From Membranipora membranacea (lineage: Eukaryota; Bryozoa; Gymnolaemata; Cheilostomatida; Membraniporidae), in contig OU612066.1 of the NCBI GenBank assembly GCA_914767715.1, forward strand, positions 14,019,001-14,079,000: a DNA stretch of 60,000 nt. Direction: 5' to 3'. The notes under the pieces are model-generated. The model was not told the origin of the DNA. It made no database searches and saw only the letters and a program-made list of their open reading frames with translations. How positions within the stretch are numbered: the stretch's first letter is position 1; every line of letters begins with the position of its first letter. Positions 47,701-57,854 of the stretch are shown one piece after another. A program made the position numbers and the translations under genes.

Positions 47701-49817
47701 AGCTCTTATTGCCCTCATTCAACACGCCGAATATTGGAATCCTCGGATTAACAGGGGGGTCACAACGCTCACTTGAAAATCCAAAAATTATACCAAGGGA
47801 GGGTATCATGCTTTTTTTTCGGCCAGATCAAAAAATAGATTTGCTTCTAACTAACCTCATAAGGAGGAGCAACTCCTGCTCATCTCAAATCTGCAGACCG
47901 TTTGGCTCTGCGGCTTTTCGTTCTCCATCAGCGTCCGTTTTAATTAGGGCCACTTTTGCTATAAAAAAACATGCCAAACGGCAGCATCGAAAAATTAAAT
48001 CTCTGTTGGATTCTTATCAAACTCCGACCAGTTCAAGCTCTTATTGCCCTCATTCAACACGCCGAATATTGGAATCCTCGGATTAACAGGGGGGTCACAA
48101 CGCTGACTTGAAAATCCAAAAATTATACCAAGGGAGGGTATCATACTTATTATTCGGCCAGATCAAAAAATAGATTTGCTCCTAACTAACCTCATAAGGA
48201 GGAGCAACTCCTGCTCATCTCGAATCTGCAGACCGTTTGGCTCTGCGGCTTTTCGTTCTCCGTCAGCGTCCGTTTTAATTAGGGCCACTTTTGCTATAAA
48301 AAAACATGCCAAACGGCAGCATCGAAAAATTAAATCTCTGTTGGATTCTTATCAAACTCCGACCAGTTCAAGCTCTTATTGCCCTCATTCAACACGCCGA
48401 ATATTGGAATCCTCGGATTAACAGGGGGGTCACAGCGCTGACTTGAAAATCCAAAAATTATACCAAGGGAGGGTATCATGCTTTTTTTTCAGCCAGATCA
48501 AAAAATAGATTTGCTTCTAAATAACCTCATAAGGAGGAGCAACTCCTGCTCATCTCGAATCTGCAGACCGTTTGGCTCTGCGGCTTTTCGTTCTCCATCA
48601 GCGTCCGTTTTAATTAGGGCCACTTTTGCTATAAAAAAACATGCCAAACGGCAGCATCAAAAAATTAAATCTCTGTTGGATTCTAATCAAACTCCGACCA
48701 GTTTAAGCTCTTATTGCCCTCATTCAACACGCCGAATATTGGAACCCTCGGATTAACAGGAGGGTCACAACGCTGACTTGAAACTTTAAAAATTATACCA
48801 AGGGAGGGTATCATGCTTTTTTTTCGGCCAGATCAAAAAACAGATTTGCTTCTAACTAACCTCATAAGGAGGAGCAACTCCTGCTCATCTCAAATCTGCA
48901 GACCGTTTGGCTCTGCGGCTTTTCGTTCTCCGTCAGCGTCCGTTTTAATTAGGGCCACTTTTGCTATAAAAAAACATGCCAAACGGCAGCATCGAAAAAT
49001 TAAATCTCTGATGGATTCTTATCAAACTCCGACCAGTTCAAGCTCTTATTGCCCTCATTCAACACGCAGAATATTGGAATCCTCGGATTAACAGGGGGGT
49101 CACAACGCTGACTTGAAAATCCAAAAATTATACCAAGGGAGGGTATCATGCTTTTTTTTCGGCCAGATCAAAAAATACATTTGCTTCTAACTAACCTCAT
49201 AAGGAGGAGCAACTCCTGCTTATCTCGAATCTGCAGACCGTTTGGCTCTGCGGCTTTTCCTTCTCCGTCAGCGTCTGTTTTAATTAGGGCCCCTTTTGCT
49301 ATAAAAAACACATGCCAAACGGCAGCATCGAAAAATTAAATCTCTGTTGGATTCTTATCAAACTCCGACCAGTTCAAGCTCTTATTGCCCTCATTCAACA
49401 CGCCGAATATTGGAATCCTCGGATTAACAGGGGGGCCACAACGCTCACTTGAAACTCCAAAAATTATACCAAGGGAGGGTATCATGCTTTTTTTTCGGCC
49501 AGATCAAAAAATAGATTTGCTTCCAACTAACCTCATAAGGAGGAGCAACTCCTGCTCATCTCAAATCTGCAGACCGTTTGGCTCTGCGGCTTTTCGTTCT
49601 CCATCAGCGTCCGTTTTAATTAATGCCACTTTTGCTATAAAAAAACATGCCAAACGGCAGCATCAAAAAATTAAATCTCTGTTGGATTCTAATCAAACTC
49701 CGACCAGTTTAAGCTCTTATTGCCCTCATTCAACACGCCGAATATTGGAATCCTCGGATTAACAGGGGGTCACAGCGCTGACTTGAAAATCCAAAAATTA
49801 TACCAAGGGAGGGTATC
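44795..49817 (+). repeat. HOR copy 2, expanded to 15 monomers (5,023 bp)
   Basis: The order is A2, A3, A4, A5, A6, A7, A8, A1, then again A7, A8, A1', A2', A9, A10, A11. The first A7-A8-A1 (46467-47471; T7 tract and ATACTTTTTA) matches copy 3 at an offset of 5,358 bp. The second (47472-48477; T8 and ATACTTATTA) matches copy 1 at 8,040 bp. The copy therefore looks like a fusion of two HOR variants three monomers out of register, with the junction within monomer 47137. Confidence 0.85.
49484..49817 (+). repeat. Mosaic monomer: A11 left part, A2 right part
   Basis: The left part has CCAACTAAC and CTCAAATC (A11). From TCCATCAGC near 49600 onward it has A2 markers (CATCAAAAAATT, GATTCTAATC, GTTTAAGC, short G run). 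The following monomers 49818 and 50153 then align with 44460 and 44795 at an offset of 5,358 bp, and 49484 with 44126 at the same offset. The switch lies between about 49570 and 49603. TTAATGCCAC is private to this copy. Confidence 0.8.
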
Positions 49818-50152
49818 ATGCTTTTTTTTCGGCCAGATCAAAAAATAGATTTGCTTCCAACTAACCTCATAAGGAGGAGCAACTCCTGCTCATCTCAAAT
49901 CTGCAGACCGTTTGGCTCTGCGGCTTTTCGTTCTCCGTCAGCGTCCGTTTCAATTAGGGCCACTCTTGCTATAAAAAAACATGCCAAACGGCAGCATCGA
50001 AAAATTAAATCTCTGTTGGATTCTTATCAAACTTTGACCAGTTCAAGCTCTTATTGCCCTCATTCAACACGCCGAATATTGGAATCCTCGGATTAACAGG
50101 GGGGTCACAGCGCTGACTTGAAAATCCAAAAATTATACCAAGGGAGGGTATC

Positions 50153-53100
50153 ATGCTTTTTTTTCGGCCAGATCAAAAAATAGATTTGCTTCTAAATAAC
50201 CTCATAAGGAGGAGCAACTCCTGCTCATCTCGAATCTGCAGACCGTTTGGCTCTGCGGCTTTTCGTTCTCCATCAGCGTCCGTTTTAATTAGGGCCACTT
50301 TTGCTATAAAAAAACATGCCAAACGGCAGCATCAAAAAATTAAATCTCTGTTGGATTCTAATCAAACTCCGACCAGTTTAAGCTCTTATTGCCCTCATTC
50401 AACACGCCGAATATTGGAATCCTCGGAGTAACAGGGGGTCACAGCGCTGACTTGAAAATCCAAAAATTATACCAAGGGAGGGTATCATGCTTTTTTTTCG
50501 GCCAGATCAAAAAATAGATTTGCTTCTAACTAACCTCATAAAGAGGAGCAACTCCTGCTCATCTCGAATCTGCAGACCGTTTGGCTCTGCGGCTTTTCGT
50601 TCTCCGTCAGCGTCCGTTTTAATTAGGGCCACTTTTGCAATAAAAAAACATGCCAAACGGCAGCATCGAAAAATTAAATCTCTGTTCGATTCTTGTCAAA
50701 CTCCGACCAGTTCAAGCTCTTATTGCCCTTATTCAACACGCCGAATATTGGAATCCTCGGATTAACATAGGGGTCACAACGCTCACTTGAAAATCCAAAA
50801 ATTATACCAGGGGAGGGTATCATGCTTTTTTTTCGGCCAGATCAAAAATTAGATTACTTTTAACTAACCTCATGAGGAGGAGCAACTCCTGCTTATCTCG
50901 AATCTGCAGACCGTTTTGCTCTGCGGCTTTTCGTTCTCCGTCAGCGTCCGTTTTAATTAGGGCCACTTTTGCTATAAAAAAACATGCAAAACGGCAGCAT
51001 CGAAATATTAAATCTCTGTCGGATTCTTATCAAACTCCGACCAGTTCAAGCTCTTATTGCCCTCATTCAACACGCCGAATATTGGAATCCTCGGATTAAC
51101 AGGGGGTCACAGCGCTGACTTGAAAATCCAAAAATTATACCAAGGGAGGGTATCATGCTTTTTTTTCGGCCAGATCAAAAAATAGATTTGCTTCTAAACA
51201 ACCTCATAAAGAGGAGCAACTCCTGCTCATCTCGAATCTGCAGATCGTTTGGCTCTGCGGCTTTTCGTTCTCCGTCAGCGTCCGTTTTAATTAGGGCCAC
51301 TTTTGCAATAAAAAAACATGCCAAACGGCAGCATCGAAAAATTAAATCTCTGTTGGATTCTTATCAAACTCCGACCAGTTCAAGCTCTTATTGCCCTCAT
51401 TCAACACGACGAATATTGGAATCCTCGGATTAACAGGGGGGTCACAACGCTGACTTGAAAATTCAAAAATTATACCAAGAAAGGGTATCATGCTTTTTTT
51501 TCGGCCAGATAAAAAAATAGATTTGCTTCTAACTAACCTCATAAGGAGGGGCAACTCCTGCTCATCTCGAATCTGCAGACCGTTTGGCTCTGCGGCTTTT
51601 CGTTCTCCGTCAGCGTCCGTTTTAATTAGGGCCCCTTGTCCTATACAAAAACATGCCAAACGGCAGCATCGAAAAATTAAATCTCTGTTGGATTCTTATC
51701 AAACTCCGACAAGTTCAAGCTCTTATTGCCCTCATTCAACACGCCGAATATTGGAATCCTCGGATTAACAGGGGGGTCACAACGCTGATTTGAAAATCCA
51801 AAAATTATACCAAGGGAGGGTATCATGCTTTTTTTCGGCCAGATCAAAAAATAGATTTGCTTCTAACTAACCTCATAAGGAGGAGCAACTCCTGCTTATC
51901 TCGAATCTGCAGACCGTTTGGCTCTGCGGCTTTTCCTTCTCCGTCAGCGTCCGTTTTAATTAGGGCCACTTTTGCTATAAAAAAAACATGCCAAACGGCA
52001 GCATCGAAAAATTAAATCTCTGTTGGATTCTTATCAAACTCCGACCAGTTCAAGCTCTTATTGCCCTCATTCAACACGCCGAATGTTGGAATCCTCGGAT
52101 TAACAGGGGGGTCACAACGCTCACTTGAAAATCCAAAAATTATACCAAGGGAGGGTATCATGCTTTTTTTTCGGCCAGATCAAAAAATAGATTTGCTTCT
52201 AACTAACCTCATAAGGAGGAGCAACTCCTGCTCATCTCAAATCTGCAGACCGTTTGGCTCTGCGGCTTTTCGTTCTCCGTCAGCGTCCGTTTTAATTAGG
52301 GCCACTTTTGCTATAAAAAAACATGCCAAACGGCAGCATCGAAAAATTAAATCTCTGTTGGATTCTTATCAAACTCCGACCAGTTCAAGCTCTTATTGCC
52401 CTCATTCAACACGCCGAATATTGGAATCCTCGGATTAACAGGGGGGTCACAACGCTGACTTGAAAATCCAAAAATTATACCAAGGGAGGGTATCATACTT
52501 TTTATTCGGCCAGATCAAAAAATAGATTTGCTCCTAACTAACCTCATAAGGAGGAGCAACTCCTGCTCATCTCGAATCTGCAGACCGTTTGGCTCTACAG
52601 CTTTTCGTTCTCCGTCAGCGTCCGTTTTAATTAGGGCCACTTTTGCTATAAAAAAACATGCCAAACGGCAGCATCGAAAAATTAAATCTCTGTTGGATTC
52701 TTATCAAACTCCGACCAGTTCAAGCTCTTATTGCCCTCATTCAACACGCCGAATATTGGAATCCTCGGATTAACAGGGGGGTCACAGCGCTGACTTGAAA
52801 ATCCAAAAATTATACCAAGGGAGGGTATCATGCTTTTTTTTCAGCCAGATCAAAAAATAGATTTGCTTCTAAATAACCTCATAAGGAGGAGCAACTCCTG
52901 CTCATCTCGAATCTGCAGACCGTTTGGCTCTGCGGCTTTTCGTTCTCCATCAGCGTCCGTTTTAATTAGGGCCACTTTTGCTATAAAAAAACATGCCAAA
53001 CGGCAGCATCAAAAAATTAAATCTCTGTTGGATTCTAATCAAACTCCGACCAGTTTAAGCTCTTATTGCCCTCATTCAACACGCCGAATATTGGAATCCT

Positions 53101-53499
53101 CGGATTAACAGGAGGGTCACAACGCTGACTTGAAACTCCAAAAATTATACCAAGGGAGGGTATCATGCTTTTTTTTCGGCCAGATCAAAAAACAGATTTG
53201 CTTCTAACTAACCTCATAAGGAGGAGCAACTCCTGCTCATCTCGAATCTGCAGACCGTTTGGCTCTGCGGCTTTTCGTTCTCCGTCAGCGTCCGTTTTAA
53301 TTAGGGCCACTTTTGCTATAAAAAAACATGCCAAACGGCAGCATCGAAAAATTAAATCTCTGATGGATTCTTATCAAACTCCGACCAGTTCAAGCTCTTA
53401 TTGCCCTCATTCAACACGCCGAATATTGGAATCCTCGGATTAACAGGGGGGTCACAGCGCTGACTTGAAAATCCAAAAATTATACCAAGGGAGGGTATC
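50153..53499 (+). repeat. HOR copy 3, ten monomers (3,347 bp)
   Basis: The order is A2 50153, A3 50487, A4 50822, A5 51155, A6 51490, A7 51825, A8 52160, A1 52495, A2' 52830, A9 53165. It matches copy 2 at 5,358 bp up to about 52.8 kb and at 4,352 bp for A2'-A9. It stops before A10, and a different subfamily starts at 53500. Private changes include TTCGATTCTTG near 50686, TCTACAGC near 52596 and GAATGTTGG near 52081. Confidence 0.85.
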
Positions 53500-53834
53500 A
53501 TGCTTTTTTTTCGGCCAGATCAAAAAATAGATTTGCTTCTAACTAACCTCATAAGGAGGAGCAACTCCTGCTCATCTCGAATCTGCAGACCGTTTGCCTC
53601 TGCGGCTTTTCGTTCTCCGTCAGCGTCCGTTTTTATTAGGGCCACTTTTGCTATAAAAAAACATGCCAAACGGCAGCATCGAAAAATTAAATCTCTGTTG
53701 GATTCTTATCAAACTCCGACCAGTTCAAGCTCTTAATGCCCTCATTCAACACGCCGAATATTGGAATCCTCAGATTAACAGGGGGGTCACAGCGCTGACT
53801 TGAAAATCCAAAAATTATACCAAGGGAGGGTATC
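53500..53834 (+). repeat. Transition monomer to right-end subfamily
   Basis: A single monomer between HOR copy 3 and the 2,010-bp HOR, with GTTTGCCTC, GTTTTTATTAGG, CTTAATGCCC and CCTCAGATT. Its open frame is truncated by the TAATGCCC change. Confidence 0.75.
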
Positions 53835-55844
53835 ATGCTTTTTTTTCGGCCAGATCAAAAAATAGATTTGCTTCTAACTAACCTCATAAGGAGGAGCAAC
53901 TCCTGCTCATCTCGAATCTGCAGACCGTTTGGCTCTGCGGCTTTTCGTTCTCCGTCAGCGTCCGTTTCAATTAGGGCCTCTTTTGCTATAAAAAAACATG
54001 CCAAACGGCAGCATCAAAAAATTAAATCTCTGTTGGATTCTTTTCAAACTCCGACCAGTTCAAGCTCTTATTGCCCTCATTCAACACGCCGATTATTGGA
54101 ATCCTCGGATTAACAGGGGGGTCACAACGCTGACTTGAAAATCCAAAAATTATACCAAGGGAGGGTATCATGCTTTTTTTTCGGCCAGATCAAAAAATAG
54201 ATTTGCTTCCAACTAACCTCATAAGGAGGAGCAACTCCTGCTCATCTCGAATCTGCAGACCGGTTGGCTCTGCGGCTTTTCGTTCTCCGTCAGCGTCCGT
54301 TTTAATTAGGGCCACTTTTGCTATAAAAAAATATGCCAAACGGCAGCATCGAAAAATTAAATCTCTGATGGATTCTTATCAAACTCCGACCAGTTCAAGC
54401 TCTTATTGCCCTCATTCAACACGCCGAATATTGGAATCCTCGGATTAACAGGGGGGTCACAGCGATGACTTGAAAATCCAAAAATGATACCAAGGGAGGG
54501 TATCATGCTTTTTTTTCGGCCAGATCAAAAAATAGATTTGCTTCTAACTAACCTCATAAGGAGGAGCAACTCCTGCTCATCTCGAATCTGCAGACCGTTT
54601 GGCTCTGCGGCTTTTCGTTCTTCGTCAGCGTCCGTTTTAATTAGGGCCTCTTTTGCTATAAAAAAACATGCCAAACGGCAGCATCAAAAAATTAAATCTC
54701 TGTTGGATTCTTTTCAAACTCCGACCAGTTCAAGCTATTATTGCCCTCATTCAACATGCCGAATATTGGAATCCTCAGATTAACAGGGGGGTCACAGCGC
54801 TGACTTGAAAATCCAAAAATTATACCAACGGAGGGTATCATGCTTTTTTTTCGGCCAGATCAAAAAATAGATTTGCTTCTAACTAACCTCATAAGGAGGA
54901 GCAACTCCTGCTCATCTCGAATCTGCAGACCGTTTGGCTCTGCGGCTTTTCGTTCTCCGTCAGCGTCCGTTTTAATTAGGGCCTCTTTTGCTATAAAAAA
55001 ACATGCCAAACGGCAGCATCGAAAAATTAAATCTCTGATGGATTCTTATCAAACTCCGACCAGTTCAAGCTCTTATTGCCCTCATTCAACACGCCGAATA
55101 TTGGAATCCTCGGATTAACAGGGGGGTCACAGCGATGAGTTGAAAATCCAAAAATTATACCAAGGGAGGGTATCATGCTTTTTTTTCGGCCAGATCAAAA
55201 AATAAATTTGCTTCCAACTAACCTCATAAGGAGGAGCAACTCCTGCTCATCTCGAATCTGCAGACCGTTTGGCTCTGCGGCTTTTCGTTCTCCGTCAGCG
55301 TCCGTTTTAATTAGGGCCTCTTTTGCTATAAAAAAACATGCCAAACGGCAGCATCGAAAAATTAAATCTCTGTCGGATTCTTTTCAAACTCCGACCAGTT
55401 CAAGCTCTTATTGCCCTCATTCAACACGCCGAATATTCGAATCCTCGGATTAACAGGGGGGTCTCAACACTGACTTGAAAATCCAAAAATTATACCAAGG
55501 GAGGGTATCATGCTTTTTTTTCGGCCAGATCAAAAAATAGATTTGCTTCTAACTAACCTCATAAGGAGGAGCAACTCCTGCTCATCTCGAATCTGCAGAC
55601 CGTTTGGCTCTGCGGCTTTTCGTTCTCCGTCAGCGTCCGTTTTAATTAGGGCCTCTTTTGCTATAAAAAAACATGCCAAACGGCAGCATCGAAAAATTAA
55701 ATCTCTGTCGGATTCTTTTCAAACTCCGACCAGTTCAAGCTCTTATTGCCCTCATTCAACACGCCGAATATTCGAATCCTCGGATTAACAGGGGGGTCTC
55801 AACACTGACTTGAAAATCCAAAAATTATACCAAGGGAGGGTATC
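53835..55844 (+). repeat. Six-monomer HOR, copy 1 (2,010 bp)
   Basis: Members: 53835 (GGGCCTCTTTTGC, CATCAAAAAATT, CGATTATTGG), 54170 (CCAACTAAC, AAATATGCC, CTGATGG), 54505 (TTCTTCGTC, CAACATGCC, CCTCAGATT), 54840 (CCAACGGAGGG before, CTGATGG, GCGATGAGTTG), 55175 (ATAAATTTGC, ATATTCGAATCC, GTCTCAACACTG) and 55510 (as 55175 but ATAGATTTGC). The first five recur at an offset of exactly 2,010 bp. Confidence 0.88.
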
Positions 55845-57519
55845 ATGCTTTTTTTTCGGCCAGATCAAAAAATAGATTTGCTTCTAACTAACCTCATAAG
55901 GAGGAGCAACTCCTGATCATCTCGAATCTGCAGACCGTTTGGCTCTGCGGCTTTTCGTTCTCCGTCAGCGTCCGTTTTAATTAGGGCCTCTTTTGCTATA
56001 AAAAAACATGCCAAACGGCAGCATCAAAAAATTAAATCTCTGTTGGATTCTTTTCAAACTCCGACCAGTTCAAGCTCTTATTGCCCTCATTCAACACGCC
56101 GATTATTGGAATCCTCGGATTAACAGGGGGGTCACAACGCTGACTTGAAAATCCAAAAATTATACCAAGGGAGGGTATCATGCTTTTTTTTCGGCCAGAT
56201 CAAAAAATAGATTTGCTTCCAACTAACCTCATAAGGAGGAGCAACTCCTGCTCATCTCGAATCTGCAGACCGTTTGGCTCTGCGGCTTTTCGTTCTCCGT
56301 CAGCGTCCGTTTTAATTAGGGCCACTTTTGCTATAAAAAAATATGCCAAACGGCAGCATCGAAAAATTAAATCTCTGATGGATTCTTATCAAACTCCGAC
56401 CAGTTCAAGCTCTTATTGCCCTAATTCAACACGCCGAATATTGGAATCCTCGGATTAACAGGGGGGTCACAACGATGACTTGAAAATCCAAAAATTATAC
56501 CAAGGGAGGGTATCATGCTTTTTTTTCGGCCAGATCAAACAATAGATTTGCTTCTAACTAACCTCATAAGGAGGAGCAACTCCTGCTCATCTCGAATCTG
56601 CAGACCGTTTGGCTCTGCGGCTTTTCGTTCTTCGTCAGCGTCCGTTTTAATTAGGGCCTCTTTTGCTATAAAAAAACATGCCAAACGGCAGCATCAAAAA
56701 ATTAAATCTCTGTTGGATTCTTTTCAAACTCCGACCAGTTCAAGCTCTTATTGCCCTCATTCAACATGCCGAATATTGGAATCCTCAGATTAACAGGGGG
56801 GTCACAGCGCTGACTTGAAAATCCAAAAATTATACCAACGGAGGGTATCATGCTTTTTTTTCGGCCAGATCAAAAAATAGATTTGCTTCTAACTAACCTC
56901 ATAAGGAGGAGCAACTCCTGCTCATCTCGAATCTGCAGACCGTTTGGCTCTGCGGCTTTTCGTTCTCCGTCAGCGTCCGTTTTAATTAGGCCCTCTTTTG
57001 CTATAAAAAAACATGCCAAACGGCAGCATCGAAAAATTAAATCTCTGATGGATTCTTATCAAACTCCGACCAGTTCAAGCTCTTATTGCCCTCATTCAAC
57101 ACGCCGAATATTGGAATCCTCGGATTAACAGGGGGGTCACAGCGATGAGTTGAAAATCCAAAAATTATACCAAGGGAGGGTATCATGCTTTTTTTTCGGC
57201 CAGATCAAAAAATAAATTTGCTTCCAACTAACCTCATAAGGAGGAGCAACTCCTGCTCATCTCGAATCTGCAGACCGTTTGGCTCTGCGGCTTTTCGTTC
57301 TCCGTCAGCGTCCGTTTTAATTAGGGCCTCTTTTGCTATAAAAAAACATGCCAAACGGCAGCATCGAAAAATTAAATCTCTGTCGGATTCTTTTCAAACT
57401 CCGACCAGTTCAAGCTCTTATTGCACTCATTCAACACGCCGAATATTCGAATCCTCGGATTAACAGGGGGGTCTCAACACTGACTTGAAAATCCAAAAAT
57501 TATACCAAGGGAGGGTATC
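55845..57519 (+). repeat. Six-monomer HOR, copy 2, five members
   Basis: Starts 55845, 56180, 56515, 56850 and 57185 match 53835-55175 at an offset of 2,010 bp with few private changes (TGATCATCTCG near 55914, CCTAATTCAACACG near 56421, AGATCAAACAATAG near 56535, AGGCCCTCTTTTGC near 56988). The sixth member is replaced by the near-consensus monomer at 57520. Confidence 0.88.
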
Positions 57520-57576
57520 ATGCTTTTTTTTCGGCCAGATCAAAAAATAGATTTGCTTCTAACTAACCTCATAAGG

Positions 57577-57589
57577 AGGAGCAACTCCT
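57577..57589. other. Near-invariant hairpin AGGAG-CAA-CTCCT in each monomer
   Basis: A perfect 5-bp inverted repeat with a 3-nt loop lies at monomer positions 58-70. An alternative overlapping stem, GAGCA/TGCTC with a 5-nt loop (60-74), uses the same bases. By eye this is among the most constant parts of the monomer. The exceptions I saw are GGAGAAG near 35471, AGGGG in the monomers at 39097, 46132 and 51490, and GAGCCACTCCT near 58918. The motif could bind a protein or extrude as a cruciform, but nothing in the sequence proves either. The AAGGAGG it contains looks like a bacterial ribosome binding site, but no start codon follows at a suitable distance. Confidence 0.7.
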
Positions 57590-57609
57590 GCTCATCTTGA
57601 ATCTGCAGA

Positions 57610-57693
57610 CCGTTTGGCTCTGCGGCTTTTCGTTCTCCGTCAGCGTCCGTTTTAATTAGGGCCACTTTTGCTATAAAAAAACATGCCAAACGG
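57610..57693. other. Long-spaced inverted repeat CCGTTTGGC / GCCAAACGG
   Basis: A perfect 9-bp inverted repeat (monomer 91-99 and 166-174) is separated by 66 bp. It extends outward as TGC/GCA after a small asymmetric internal loop, and the left arm abuts the 8-bp palindrome TCTGCAGA. A transcript could fold a stem closing a large loop. Left-arm variants such as CCGTTTATC (for example at 3681, 4351, 14409) occur with an unchanged right arm, so there is no compensatory change to support selection on pairing. Confidence 0.55.
57672..57682 (+). promoter_or_regulatory. TATA-box-like motif in each monomer
   Basis: TATAAAAAAAC at monomer 153-163 fits the TATA consensus (TATAWAW). It could support RNA polymerase II transcription of satellite RNA, but in an A-rich monomer this can be coincidence. 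Variants TGTAAAAAAAC (for example 5754, 14467) and TATACAAAAAC (39250, 51631) are amplified without apparent constraint. No independent promoter evidence is visible. Confidence 0.15.
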
Positions 57694-57784
57694 CAGCATC
57701 GAAAAATTAAATCTCTGTTGGATTCTTATCAAACTCCGACCAGTTCAAGCTCTTATTGCCCTCATTCAACACGCCGAATATTGG

Positions 57785-57796
57785 AATCCTCGGATT
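57785..57796. other. Short dyad AATCC-TC-GGATT
   Basis: A perfect 5-bp inverted repeat with a 2-nt spacer lies at monomer 266-277, just downstream of the AATATT palindrome (258-263). The right arm is GGATA in the TAA-to-AAA variant monomers of the left 35 kb, which removes one pair. Confidence 0.5.
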
Positions 57797-57836
57797 AACA
57801 GGGGGGTCACAACGCTGACTTGAAAATCCAAAAATT

Positions 57837-57853
57837 ATACCAAGGGAGGGTAT
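57837..57853. other. Dyad ATACC-(7)-GGTAT next to phase-1 anchor
   Basis: A 5-bp inverted repeat flanks AAGGGAG at monomer 318-334, immediately before the ATGC anchor. Variants TTACACC (near 9601, 17308, 20655) and GGGCATC (near 10621, 21674, 28708, 31390) each disturb one arm. Confidence 0.5.
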
Positions 57854-57854
57854 C

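Larger units (their letters stand above)
57520..57854 (+). repeat. Reference monomer, close to consensus
   Basis: This 335-bp copy differs from my hand-built consensus at one position, CTTGAAT instead of CTCGAAT near 57597-57599, so I use it to place internal landmarks. In order: T8 tract (5-12), A6 tract (23-28), AGGAGCAACTCCT hairpin (58-70), TCTGCAGA palindrome containing PstI (83-90), CCGTTTGGC (91-99), TAATTA (134-139), TATAAAAAAAC (153-163), GCCAAACGG (166-174), A5 tract (183-187), AATATT (258-263), AATCC-TC-GGATT dyad (266-277), G6 tract (282-287), and ATACC/GGTAT dyad (318-334). Numbers in parentheses are monomer coordinates. Confidence 0.9.

Noticed and set aside
57572-57581. Strong Shine-Dalgarno sequence TAAGGAGGAG
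   Set aside because: No ATG, GTG or conserved TTG follows at usable spacing, it repeats in every monomer, and the context is a eukaryotic-type satellite.
57653-57658. TAATTA homeodomain-like site
   Set aside because: A six-base AT-rich palindrome in an A/T-rich monomer has no specificity on its own.
57610-57693. Structured RNA supported by covariation in the 9-bp inverted repeat
   Set aside because: Left-arm variants (TTTATC, TTTGCC, TTTTGC) are not matched by compensating right-arm changes.
57742-57753. RNA polymerase III B box (AGTTCAAGCTC, monomer 223-233), suggesting a tRNA-derived satellite
   Set aside because: It misses consensus positions, the AGTCCAAGC variant is common, and there is no A box at the expected distance upstream. 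No tRNA-like fold was seen.
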